From: an uncultured Eubacteriales bacterium
GTDB taxonomy: Bacteria > Bacillota > Clostridia > Christensenellales > QALW01
NCBI GenBank assembly: GCA_900552055.1
Contig: URYI01000017.1
Coordinates: forward strand, 1 to 22,512
Direction of reading: 5' to 3'
DNA length: 22,512 bases
Shown: in pieces, positions 5,974 to 14,123 of the stretch
Layout: the number at the start of each line of letters is the position of its first letter
Numbering within the stretch: the first letter of the stretch is position 1
The notes under the pieces: model-generated
The model's input: the letters and a program-made list of their open reading frames with translations, nothing else
What the model was told of the DNA's origin: nothing
Database searches by the model: none
Made by a program: the position numbers and the translations under genes

Positions 5974-7573
5974 AAGGGCGCTTGCCGTGCTGTGCGCGCT
6001 GGCGGCTTTTATGAGCCTTTCGGCCTGCGCTCCTCAGGTGCAGCCTTCGGGTACGGCCAGCGTTTCCAGCACCGCGTCTGCATCGTCTGCCGTTACTGCC
6101 CAGAGGGGGGGAGAGCTCTCCCTGCCCATGTCCTCTTCTCCGGCTAGCACTCATCCGCTTTATCTGAAAGAAACCTCTATGGTCAATCTGTACTGGCTTA
6201 TATTTGAGCCCCTTATCGCTCTGGATGAAGAAAATCTTCCTGCGAGCTGCCTTGCGGACAGCTGGGAATATGACAGCGAGCAGGGAGTTTATATAATAAA
6301 AATCCGCTCAGGCGTGCAGTGGCACGGGGAGCGCGGGGAAGTAACGGCCAATGACGTGGTATTTACTCTCAATCAAATACTTTCGGATACCGGCAGCATT
6401 TATAATAAGCAGGTGTCTAAATATATTGAAAGCGTCAGTTTGACCGACCTTTATACGGTCAGCATTACTCCCCGCATAGCCAGCTATGCCCTGCTTTACT
6501 GCCTGAATGTACCCATAATTCCGCAGAGCTATTATCAGGGACTTGCGGGAGAAACCACGGCGGCGCCTGTGGGCAGCGGGCCGTATGCCGTGCTGGAGGC
6601 AAATATCGGCGGCGGCGCCGCTAATATGACGCTGGGCATTAATGAAAAATGGTGGAAAAAACAGCCCTATATTGAATTAATCAGGACAACGGGTTATGCG
6701 GACAACGACAGCGCCCTTGAAGCTTTTGAACGGGGAGAGTTGGACTGTATAAACACGGACAAGCTGACAGTGGACGTATATGCCATGAAGGAGAATGTCC
6801 GGGCATGGGAATATCCTTCTTATTATTATGATTTTCTGGCCGTTAATATGGAGAGGGCGCCGCTGGCGGATAAAACCGTGCGCCAGGCTATTTCCTACGC
6901 TATTGACCGCAAGAGTATAGTAAGCAATATATATATAAATCATGCTATACTTTCCGAAACCCCGTTTATGCCGGGCACTGCGCTTAACGACACCTCGGCC
7001 GTGAGATATGATTACAGCCTGGGGACCGCCGGGGAGCTTTTGGATTCGGCAGGATGGCTGAAAAATGAAGAGGGCCTGCGCGTTAAGGACGGCCAGGAGC
7101 TGACGCTGGAAATAATCACTTTGGAAAACACCGATAATCCCGTCAAAAAGGATACGGCCGAGGCTATAGCGGATCAGCTGGAATTAGTGGGCATAACCGT
7201 TACTGTTTCGGCGCTGGAGCAGGAAGAGCTGCAAAGGCGCATTGACGAGAGGGATTTTGATTTGCTGCTGACTCAGGCATATTTAAGCGGTATGCCCGAT
7301 ATGGAGTTTATGTATGCGGGCGCGGGCAATATTTCGGGATATTCCAGCCAGGAGCTGAACGATATGCTTGGGGCGCTTAATAATGCGGCCGGCCGGGAAG
7401 AATTTTTTGAGGCGCTTTATGCGCTGCACCGCGCTATGGCCGAGGAGCTGCCCCATATCGGCCTGTTTTTCCAGACGCATACCCTGCTCTACAGGACGGG
7501 CGTTTATCCTGACGGAGTTTACAGGGATTTAAAGGTGTACGCCGGAATGGATAAATGGTTTATAGCGCAGTAA
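5933..7573 (+). CDS. Family 5 (peptide/nickel-type) ABC solute-binding lipoprotein
   Basis: A 546-residue SBP_bac_5 protein. The N terminus has a basic region, a hydrophobic stretch (ALAVLCALAAFMSL) and lipobox LSAC with the lipidated cysteine at C32, so it is probably tethered outside the membrane. The mature part has family features: LIFEPLIALDEENLPASCLADSWE near the start of lobe I, VTANDVVFTLNQIL, GSGPYAVLE, and VRQAISYAIDRKSI in the hinge-proximal region. The ATG at 5933 has AGAGGG at good spacing and is preferred over the in-frame TTG at 5918. It overlaps the transglycosylase gene by 41 bp. No permease or ATPase of a peptide transporter lies nearby, so it is an orphan receptor. Coupling to a transglycosylase hints at binding of peptidoglycan-derived peptides; this is inference only. 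Confidence 0.9.
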   Translation: MPMPCTTSFTAKFKRALAVLCALAAFMSLSACAPQVQPSGTASVSSTASASSAVTAQRGGELSLPMSSSPASTHPLYLKETSMVNLYWLIFEPLIALDEENLPASCLADSWEYDSEQGVYIIKIRSGVQWHGERGEVTANDVVFTLNQILSDTGSIYNKQVSKYIESVSLTDLYTVSITPRIASYALLYCLNVPIIPQSYYQGLAGETTAAPVGSGPYAVLEANIGGGAANMTLGINEKWWKKQPYIELIRTTGYADNDSALEAFERGELDCINTDKLTVDVYAMKENVRAWEYPSYYYDFLAVNMERAPLADKTVRQAISYAIDRKSIVSNIYINHAILSETPFMPGTALNDTSAVRYDYSLGTAGELLDSAGWLKNEEGLRVKDGQELTLEIITLENTDNPVKKDTAEAIADQLELVGITVTVSALEQEELQRRIDERDFDLLLTQAYLSGMPDMEFMYAGAGNISGYSSQELNDMLGALNNAAGREEFFEALYALHRAMAEELPHIGLFFQTHTLLYRTGVYPDGVYRDLKVYAGMDKWFIAQ

Positions 7574-7630
7574 AGGGAGCGTAACGGTTTAAGCATCGGA
7601 ACATATGGCATGTTTCTGCGGAGAGCAGAT

Positions 7631-7675
7631 AAAGGCTGGGGGAGCTTTTGAAGTTTCCTACCGGCCTTTTTATAT
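7631..7675 (+). terminator. Terminator of the coaE-transglycosylase-SBP operon
   Basis: AAAGGCTGG (7631-7639) pairs with CCGGCCTTT (7661-7669), with one G-T wobble, and is followed by a run of T. It lies 57 bp after the stop codon. Confidence 0.75.
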
Positions 7676-8233
7676 CGCAGCAGGTTAGTATTTTACAGCT
7701 GAAGAAAATATCAGTTTAGATTCAGGTTTGCATGCGCAGAGGCAAAACAGCAGCCTCTGGGGCGGAGTATTAATAATATTGCCGTATAATCGCAAATAAC
7801 ATTGAGCCGGGTTATAATCCGTGTGTTTGTCATATATTATATCTTTAGCCGGGTCAATGCAGCTTTTGTTATCTGCTTCAGTATTATTGGCGCGTTCTTT
7901 CTTGCGGGTTGGGAGCTGGCCGGGGGAACGCCCCGCCCTTTAAGGAGGGCGCCCTGAAAGAGCGGATAGGCTTAATTGCGTTTCAAACCTCCGGTTTTCC
8001 GCTGAACTGCCTTTATGATTTCGGGGGCGCCCACGGTTCGGCTTCGCCGAACCTATTAATGTAATCCCGCCCGCGTTTCAGCGTCCTAGAAGCGCCTAGA
8101 TTTAGAAGCGCATTGGAGTTATCGGAATGTGAAGCAGGCCGGCTTTTGCATTGCTGCCCGGAGCGTATTTTTTGTCCATGCGGAACGGCGGACTTTATAT
8201 ATGCTTACGGCTGTCCTAAATTGACGAGGGCAT
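7676..8233. other. Gene-free region left of the hairpin locus
   Basis: No credible coding sequence. It contains perfect hairpins cagaggc/gcctctg (7737-7759) and GGTTCGGC/GCCGAACC with a ttc loop (8035-8053). Neither has a T tract. The word agccgggt occurs twice (near 7805 and 7850). Open frames from 8113 onward lack ribosome binding sites and run into the hairpin locus. Confidence 0.5.
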
Positions 8234-8252
8234 ATACGGTCAGGGCAGGGTT

Positions 8253-8332
8253 GTTTGAGTGTCCTGCCGCGTTGCTTTTCCCTCCGTGTACGTCCGGTAC
8301 AATCGTTCGGGCGCCTTGCAGGGCATTCAAAC
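8253..8332 (-). repeat. Hairpin unit A
   Basis: The outer stem of 15 pairs joins gtttgagtgtcctgc (8253-8267) to gcagggcattcaaac (8318-8332), with two G-T pairs. An inner gtac/gtac hairpin sits near the middle. Read on the minus strand, core words TGCAAG, AACGA, TGTACCGG, CGTACA, GGAG, AAAAGCA and CGCGGCAGGAC occur in the same order and spacing as in unit C on the plus strand. Confidence 0.65.
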
Positions 8333-8363
8333 GGCCGCTGTCCGACTCTTAGACCTCCAAGCA

Positions 8364-8452
8364 GGTTTGATTCCGCATTTTCAAGGAAGCGGAATGAGGC
8401 GCACTGAACGTACATCCATTGACGATGACGCAGAAAATGCCGGAATCAGGCC
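8364..8452 (+). repeat. Hairpin unit D
   Basis: The outer stem joins gattccgcattttc (8369-8382) to gaaaatgccggaatc (8433-8447) with one bulged base, and extends outward by about five more pairs. Inner words cattttc, ggaagcg, gtac, attga and gaaaatg recur in unit B read on the opposite strand. Confidence 0.55.
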
Positions 8453-8544
8453 GCTGGAGGCGTGTATCCACTTGTCAATTTAGGGTAATTTAAGAAAATC
8501 ATCATACCCTCGTTTACAAGGGACTGCACGCCTCAAAACGGGAT

Positions 8545-8632
8545 AATTTCTTCATTTTCCGTGTTATCCTCAATCGGCGTACTCCCCGGTTCTCCGGTAC
8601 GCTTCCTCGTCTGCCCTGAAAATGAAGGAATT
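8545..8632 (-). repeat. Hairpin unit B
   Basis: The outer stem of 15 pairs joins aatttcttcattttc (8545-8559) to gaaaatgaaggaatt (8618-8632) with one wobble. The inner part forms CGTA..CCGG-ttct-CCGGTACG (about 8578-8602). On the minus strand it is a diverged relative of unit D. Confidence 0.55.
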
Positions 8633-8655
8633 CTCTCCGTTTGGGCTCTCGGAGC

Positions 8656-8757
8656 CAGAAGGCATAAAATTTGTCTCATGCAAGACTCAGAAACGACATG
8701 TACCGGGCGTACATGGAGCAAAAGCAGCGCGGCAGGACGCATATTTTATGCCTTCTG
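8656..8757 (+). repeat. Hairpin unit C
   Basis: A perfect 15-bp outer stem joins cagaaggcataaaat (8656-8670) to attttatgccttctg (8743-8757). The inner hairpin is catgtac/gtacatg around cgggc (8698-8716). The core matches unit A in reverse complement at most positions, yet the outer stem is a different sequence. Confidence 0.65.
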
Positions 8758-8951
8758 ACCGTATTCCTTGCAAACTGAGGCTAACAACGCATAAAAGAAG
8801 GCGGGCGGCAGCGCTGAGTGATTTGGTCAACTTGGTATATAAATTGTAAATTATCGGGACGCTTATTGTCCTAATATAACGAAAATACGGGAAAAATCCC
8901 AAAAAAACTCCGCTTGGCTCTTAATAAAATTTTAAAAAAATATTTATTGCT

Positions 8952-8986
8952 TGTTGACAACAGGCTTGGTTTTGCATTATTATAAT
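8952..8986 (+). promoter_or_regulatory. Promoter of the solute-binding/permease operon
   Basis: Consensus -35 TTGACA (8954-8959) is followed by TATTAT (8978-8983, spacing 18) or TATAAT (8981-8986, spacing 21). The -35 is embedded in the perfect palindrome TGTTGACAACA (8952-8962), and the -10 lies in the near palindrome gcattat-tataatgc. Both could be repressor sites. The untranslated leader would be about 160 nt and includes a small hairpin, atcggga/ttccgat (9025-9047). Confidence 0.6.
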
Positions 8987-9153
8987 GCAGTATAGTAACT
9001 TCAGAAGCTTTCCTCTCAACAGCAATCGGGACGATTTGTGTTCCGATAATACGAGGCGACGGGAGAAATAAGTGCGTTGGAGTTTATATATTTTCTTAAT
9101 TACCTGCGCTTTGCTGATATATGTCCGAGCGCGGAGAATTGAAGGAGGCAATA

Positions 9154-12100
9154 ATGAAAGAAATAGCCAAAAGATTGCTTTCGCTTGTCATCGTGCTGGC
9201 ATGTTTCTTGTCCCTGTGCCTGCCGGCTCTGGCCGACGGCGAGGTCCAGGCTCAGGATGAAGGAACAACTCAGACGCAGGACGAGACGTCCGAAGAGAGC
9301 ACCGGCGGCCTGCTGGATCAGGCTGCGCTTGCCGCGCTTAAAAATTATACTTATGATGATTATTTGAGCGGTCATGCGGATGCGGCTCATCCTCAGACGG
9401 AAATTTCTCTTCCCTATGACGAGCATCTGGAATTTGACGAGAACCTCAATATTGTGGAAAACAAGCTTCCCTATGCGGAATTTACTGATGAGTATTTTGA
9501 TATTACTCAGATGGCTGTTATATCTGATGAGGAAACCCTTATCGGCTGGAGGTTCAATGTTGAAGAGGCCGGCTTATACAGCATTAAAATTAACTATTAT
9601 AATTTTGCTGAGTATACCGACCCCGAAACAGGCGTCACTTACAGCTCAAGAAGTTCAAGCATCGCCAAGCGCGTATATATAGACGGCGAAATTCCCTTTT
9701 ATGAAGCCCGCCAGTTCTATATTACCCGCAACTGGATGGATCAGAATGAGATTGTCAGGGACAGCGTTACCGATAACGATATCCGTCCCTTCCAGCAGGA
9801 AATGAGCATCTGGCAGACTCAGGCTGTTAAGGACCATATGGGATATTATTCCTCCCCGCTTCAGTTTTATCTGAGCGAGGGCGAACATACCATTATGTTC
9901 GAGCCCGTCCGCGAGTCCTGCGCGATTGCTGAAGTCATTATATATAATGATGAAGAAGTGCTTTCCTATGAGGAGCTTAAGGCTCAGTATGAAGCGGCTG
10001 GCTATGAGCCGGTAAGCGCTACTGACAATACTCCTATTGACCCCAAAGCGCCCAACGAGAGCAACGATGAAAACTATATATATATAGAGGCCGAAAAGCC
10101 TTCATTAAAATCTTCTCCCACAATGTACGGCGTTACCGACCGTTCTTCACCGCTGACTTATCCTTATCATCCCAGCAAGATAAGGCTCAACACCATAGGC
10201 GGAGATAAATGGCAGAATGCCGGCGAATGGATAGAGTGGAGCTTTACCGTTAAAAATGCCGGACTGTACAGGATATCCTTTAAGTCACGGCAGAATCTGG
10301 TATCCAACAGCTTTACCTCCCGCCAGATACTTCTGGACGGCGAAGAGATATGCCAGGAAACCAACGCTGTGGAATTTAACTACAGCTCAGACTGGAATCT
10401 GGTAACTTTAGGGAACGGCGAAGAGGATTATCTCTTCTATCTGAGCGAGGGTGAGCATACCATCCGCATGGTTGCCATCCTGGGCGAAGTGGGTGAAATA
10501 TTAAAAGAGGCGGAGAATATTATCAGCGAGTATAACGCTATATACCGCGATATTCTCATGCTTACCGGCTCTACTCCCGATACCAACAGAGGCTACCAGT
10601 TTGAAAAAATAATACCTGATACCCTGGAAAATCTTAAAACGCAGACTGCGCGCCTCCAGGCCGTGTCCGACCGCATAAAAGAAATCTACGGCAGCCAGGC
10701 GGGCGAGCAGACCAGCGAAATAGAAAGCCTGCTTTATGTATCCGAGCAGATCAACGAGGATTCAGAGCAGATTAAAGAGAGATTTACCCTCTTTAAGGAT
10801 AATATCGCCGCCATGGGTACCTGGATTAACGATATGCGCGAGCAACCCCTGGCGCTTGATTATATAATTGTTTCCGCGCCTGATTCCCAGCTCCCGCGTG
10901 TTCAGGCCAACTTCTTTGAAAGCCTGGTGCATGAGGTCAGCGCTTTTATAGCCTCCTTTACCGAGGATTATGACAATATCGGAGCCGGCCATGTGGACGC
11001 TTCGGAAGACCCGGTTGTAGTATGGGTTGAAACGGGCGCAGGCCAGGCGGGCAACAGAGATAACGCCACAGTGCTCAAACAGATTATCGATGAGCGCTTT
11101 ACGCCCAATACCGGCATACCCGTTCAGCTCAAGCTGGTTGCCGGCGGCGCGCTGACGCCTGCAATTCTGGCAGGCAACGGTCCGGACGCATGTCTGTCGC
11201 GCGGTTCGTCCGATCCGGTCAACTTTGCCCTGCGCGGCGCAGTAGTCAATCTTAATGACCCTGAGCAGTTTGAAAACTGCGAGGAGGTATTTACCTGGTT
11301 CAGCGACAGCGCCCTGCGTCCTCTGCGCTTCCGCAGCGGCATTTACGGGCTGCCTGAAACTCAGGACTTCTTGATGCTTTATTACAGAACGGATATATGC
11401 GCCGAATTGGGCATAGATCCGGAGACCGACCTGGAAACCTGGGACGATATCAAGAGCATCCTTCCCATACTCCAGAGCCATTCCATGAACTTCGGAATGC
11501 CTGTGCCGGTAGTAGGCGCGGCAGGCGGTACGCTTAACCTCTTCGCCACCCTGCTCTATCAGATGGGCGGAGAATTATATGTGCCTGATCCTGACCATGA
11601 ATATGACGGCATAAAGACCACCCTCGACCAGGATGCGGCTTTGGATGCATTCAAGCTCTGGACAGATTTTTATACCGTTTACGGCGTGCCTAACGCCTAC
11701 GATTTCTCCAACTGGTTCCGCTCGGGCGAGATGCCGATTGGTATTGCCGGCTACAGCCAGTATAACCAGTTGAGCGTGTTCGCGCCTGAATTGGAAGGCT
11801 TCTGGTCCTTTGCGCCTGTTCCTGGAACAGTAAATGAGGACGGTGAAGTGGATCATACCGTTGCCGGTACTGTTGTCGCCTGCGTTATGATGTCTACAGC
11901 GACCAATAAAGTAAACACATGGAAGTTCCTCTCCTGGTGGACGGGCGAAGAAGCCCAGTCTCTCTTCGGACGGGAAATTGAAAGCTTGCTGGGCAGCGCC
12001 GCCCGTTATCAGACAGCCAACCTTGCTGCCTTTGATTACCTGCCCTGGGATAGGGATCAGGCTGAGATGATTAAAGAGCAGTGGCAGTATGTTAAGGGAA

Positions 12101-12276
12101 TCCCGGAGGTTCCGGGCAGCTATTATACCGGCCGTAACGTGGAATTTGCCTGGAGAGAGGTTATAACCAGCAGGGAAGATTCCAGCATGGTGCTTATAGA
12201 GTATGCCGGTGATATAGACAACGAAATTACCCGTAAGCGTGAGGAATTTGCCGACAAGCTTGCAGTGCTTGAATAA
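9154..12276 (+). CDS. Very large multidomain ABC sugar-type solute-binding protein
   Basis: A 1040-residue secreted protein. The signal peptide ends near PALA-D (about residue 28), without a good lipobox. Two beta-rich modules follow (about 80-280 and 305-450). Each has a YxIxI/AGLY strand pattern, IDGE/LDGEE turns and YLSEGEHTI(M/R) near the end, as in CBM6/35-like carbohydrate-binding modules. A helical insert with coiled-coil character (about 455-560) precedes the C-terminal SBP_bac_1 domain (about 619-1040), which contains VVWVETGAGQ, LAGNGPDACLSRG, LMLYYRTDICAELGIDPE and a TNKVNTWKFLSWWTGEEAQ end region. ATG 9154 has GGAGG at 5 bp and is preferred over ATG 9121. It would deliver a ligand to the permeases just downstream. 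The ligand is unknown. Ordinary SBP_bac_1 proteins are about 420-550 residues, so the N-terminal half is an add-on. Confidence 0.88.
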   Translation: MKEIAKRLLSLVIVLACFLSLCLPALADGEVQAQDEGTTQTQDETSEESTGGLLDQAALAALKNYTYDDYLSGHADAAHPQTEISLPYDEHLEFDENLNIVENKLPYAEFTDEYFDITQMAVISDEETLIGWRFNVEEAGLYSIKINYYNFAEYTDPETGVTYSSRSSSIAKRVYIDGEIPFYEARQFYITRNWMDQNEIVRDSVTDNDIRPFQQEMSIWQTQAVKDHMGYYSSPLQFYLSEGEHTIMFEPVRESCAIAEVIIYNDEEVLSYEELKAQYEAAGYEPVSATDNTPIDPKAPNESNDENYIYIEAEKPSLKSSPTMYGVTDRSSPLTYPYHPSKIRLNTIGGDKWQNAGEWIEWSFTVKNAGLYRISFKSRQNLVSNSFTSRQILLDGEEICQETNAVEFNYSSDWNLVTLGNGEEDYLFYLSEGEHTIRMVAILGEVGEILKEAENIISEYNAIYRDILMLTGSTPDTNRGYQFEKIIPDTLENLKTQTARLQAVSDRIKEIYGSQAGEQTSEIESLLYVSEQINEDSEQIKERFTLFKDNIAAMGTWINDMREQPLALDYIIVSAPDSQLPRVQANFFESLVHEVSAFIASFTEDYDNIGAGHVDASEDPVVVWVETGAGQAGNRDNATVLKQIIDERFTPNTGIPVQLKLVAGGALTPAILAGNGPDACLSRGSSDPVNFALRGAVVNLNDPEQFENCEEVFTWFSDSALRPLRFRSGIYGLPETQDFLMLYYRTDICAELGIDPETDLETWDDIKSILPILQSHSMNFGMPVPVVGAAGGTLNLFATLLYQMGGELYVPDPDHEYDGIKTTLDQDAALDAFKLWTDFYTVYGVPNAYDFSNWFRSGEMPIGIAGYSQYNQLSVFAPELEGFWSFAPVPGTVNEDGEVDHTVAGTVVACVMMSTATNKVNTWKFLSWWTGEEAQSLFGREIESLLGSAARYQTANLAAFDYLPWDRDQAEMIKEQWQYVKGIPEVPGSYYTGRNVEFAWREVITSREDSSMVLIEYAGDIDNEITRKREEFADKLAVLE

Positions 12277-12293
12277 AAGGGAGGGGGTATAAA

Positions 12294-13256
12294 ATGACTA
12301 ACGAAATGGAAGTGCCGGCTACGACGCAGGCAAAGCCTAAAAGACAGGGCTTTTTCGGCCATTACGTTAAAACCAAATTAAAGGAAGCCAGCAAGAACAA
12401 AACCCTGTATCTGTTCATGCTGCCCTTTCTGGTGCTGTTCGTTATATTTACGGTAATGCCGGTAGTTACGGCTATCTATTACAGCTTTACCTATTTTAAC
12501 GTACTGGAGCCGCCCCAGTTTATATTCTGGGATAACTATGTAAGAATGTTTGTAGCTGACGACCTCTTTATGACCGCCTTTAAGAACACCTTGCTGTTCG
12601 CGGCCATACTCGGCCCCTGCGGCTATATACTTTCTTTCTTCTTCGCGTGGCTGATAAACGAATTTTCGCCCAAAATACGAGCGGTTCTGACGCTGATTTA
12701 TTACGCGCCCAGCCTTGCGAATATTTATGTTGTGTGGAAGCTCATATTTGATTCGAGCAACTACGGTCTTTTAAACGGTATTCTGATGGATTTGGGCCTG
12801 ATTTATACCAATATCCGATGGCTGGAGGACGTCAATTATATTGTAGGCTGCGTCATAGTGGTGCTGCTATGGTCTTCTCTGGGCGTATCCTTCCTTACAT
12901 TTACGGCAGGCCTTCAGAACGTGGACCGTTCCCTCTATGAGGCCGGCGCCATAGACGGCGTGCGCAACCGCTGGCAGGAATTATGGTATATTACCCTGCC
13001 CTACATGCGGCCCCAGCTTCTCTTCGGCGCTATAATGAGCATTACCAGCGCTTTCTCTGTCGGCGACCAGATTACGGCCCTGGCAGGTTATCCAACGCAG
13101 GGCTATGTCGCGCATACAATGGTGCTCCATATGCAGGATTATGGCGGCACCCGTATGGAGATGGGCTACGCCTGCGCTGTCGCAACGCTCCTATTCCTGC
13201 TGATGGTGGTCTGCAATAAGCTGGTGCAGAAGCTGCTGCATAAGGTAGGTGACTGA
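12294..13256 (+). CDS. CUT1-type sugar ABC permease, MalF-like (pair 1)
   Basis: A 320-residue inner-membrane permease with about six membrane segments, the first at about 38-62 (LYLFMLPFLVLFVIFTVMPVVTAIYYSF). The cytoplasmic EAA loop reads EAGAIDGVRNRWQELWYITLP starting near residue 216; it is where an ATPase docks. Typical family features are NTLLFAAILGP, YYAPSLANIYVVWKLIF and GLLNGIL. The start follows GGGAGGGGG at good spacing, 17 bp after the solute-binding gene, and the gene ends 2 bp before the next permease. It almost certainly forms a heterodimer with that permease. No ATPase gene is present in the locus. Confidence 0.93.
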   Translation: MTNEMEVPATTQAKPKRQGFFGHYVKTKLKEASKNKTLYLFMLPFLVLFVIFTVMPVVTAIYYSFTYFNVLEPPQFIFWDNYVRMFVADDLFMTAFKNTLLFAAILGPCGYILSFFFAWLINEFSPKIRAVLTLIYYAPSLANIYVVWKLIFDSSNYGLLNGILMDLGLIYTNIRWLEDVNYIVGCVIVVLLWSSLGVSFLTFTAGLQNVDRSLYEAGAIDGVRNRWQELWYITLPYMRPQLLFGAIMSITSAFSVGDQITALAGYPTQGYVAHTMVLHMQDYGGTRMEMGYACAVATLLFLLMVVCNKLVQKLLHKVGD

Positions 13257-13258
13257 TT

Positions 13259-14110
13259 ATGAAGAGAGCAAAAAAAGTCAACCGTTCCCGTGCGGGCAAT
13301 TTCTTCACGGTCCTTTTCCTGCTGCTTATAGGCGCGTTTATGATTCTGCCCATGATATATGCGGTTTCCAATGCGCTTAAGCCGACGGACGAACTATTTC
13401 GTTTTCCGCCCAAGCTTTTCCCGGATAACCCGACCACTCAGAACTTTAAGGACTTATTCATATTGATGAATACCTCCTGGGTTCCCTTTACAAGGTATTT
13501 CTTCAATACTTTGTTTATCACGGTAGTAGGTACGGTGGGCCAGATAATATGCTGCTCCCTCTGCTCATATGCGCTTGCCCTGTTCAAATTCCCCGGCAAC
13601 CGCTTTATAACCAAGCTGATAGAGCTGGCTCTTATGTTTAACGCCACCGTTCTGAGCATACCTACATATATGGTTATATCCAGCCTCGGCTTGATAGATA
13701 CCTATTGGGCGCTTATTCTTCCCGTGTTCTGTTCGGCTCTGGGCATGCATCTTATGCGTTCGTTTATGTCCCAGATCCCTACGACCATGGTGGAGGCAGC
13801 ACGCATAGACGGAGCAAATCATTTTACAATCTTCTGGAAAATGATTATGCCTAACGTCAAATCTGCCTGGCTTACTCTTATGATATTTGCCATTCAGGGC
13901 TTATGGAATACCGGCGCAAGCATATATATTCAGACCGAATCCCTTAAAACTCTGGCCTATTCGCTTAACCAGATAGTATCGGTAGGTATAGCGCGTACAG
14001 GCGTGGCCAACGCCGTTACCGTTATAATGATGTCGGTGCCTATAATTATGTTTGTAATTTCTCAGAGCAATATTATAGAGACCATGGCTACTTCGGGCAT
14101 GAAGGATTAA
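13259..14110 (+). CDS. CUT1-type sugar ABC permease, MalG-like (pair 1)
   Basis: A 283-residue permease with six predicted membrane segments, the first at about 13-37. The EAA loop reads EAARIDGANHFTIFWKMIMP starting near residue 179. The protein ends in the usual short tail (IIETMATSGMKD). MalG-like markers include LKPTDELFRFPP after the first membrane segment, NTLFITVVGTVGQIICCSLCSYALALFKFPG, and MHLMRSFMSQIPTTMVEAA. Only two bases separate it from the preceding permease, with an AGGTAGGTG ribosome site inside that gene, so translation is coupled. It would form the second half of transporter pair 1. Confidence 0.93.
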   Translation: MKRAKKVNRSRAGNFFTVLFLLLIGAFMILPMIYAVSNALKPTDELFRFPPKLFPDNPTTQNFKDLFILMNTSWVPFTRYFFNTLFITVVGTVGQIICCSLCSYALALFKFPGNRFITKLIELALMFNATVLSIPTYMVISSLGLIDTYWALILPVFCSALGMHLMRSFMSQIPTTMVEAARIDGANHFTIFWKMIMPNVKSAWLTLMIFAIQGLWNTGASIYIQTESLKTLAYSLNQIVSVGIARTGVANAVTVIMMSVPIIMFVISQSNIIETMATSGMKD

Positions 14111-14123
14111 AGGAGGTATTGAG

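Larger units (their letters stand above)
8234..8763. repeat. Large diverged inverted repeat of four hairpin units
   Basis: The left arm (8234-8452) and right arm (8545-8763) are related as diverged reverse complements. The word tacggtcag begins the left arm and its complement ctgaccgta ends the right arm. Each arm holds two hairpin units listed separately (8253-8332 and 8364-8452; 8545-8632 and 8656-8757). About 90 bp of spacer separates the arms. No frame codes for a recognisable protein across it. Possible identities are a structured noncoding RNA, a pair of related RNAs, or a non-autonomous mobile element. Confidence 0.65.

Noticed and set aside
8113..8483. Several 74-98 residue frames on both strands
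   Set aside because: No ribosome binding sites, no recognisable domains, and they run through the hairpin units, whose complementarity explains frames open on both strands.
8253..8757. Integron attC sites or cassette array
   Set aside because: attC sites keep conserved outer boxes and variable centres. Here the centres are conserved and the outer stems vary, and no integrase is present.
9121..9153. Upstream ATG as start of the large solute-binding protein
   Set aside because: It would put an acidic leader before the signal peptide; the ATG at 9154 has a strong GGAGG at 5 bp.
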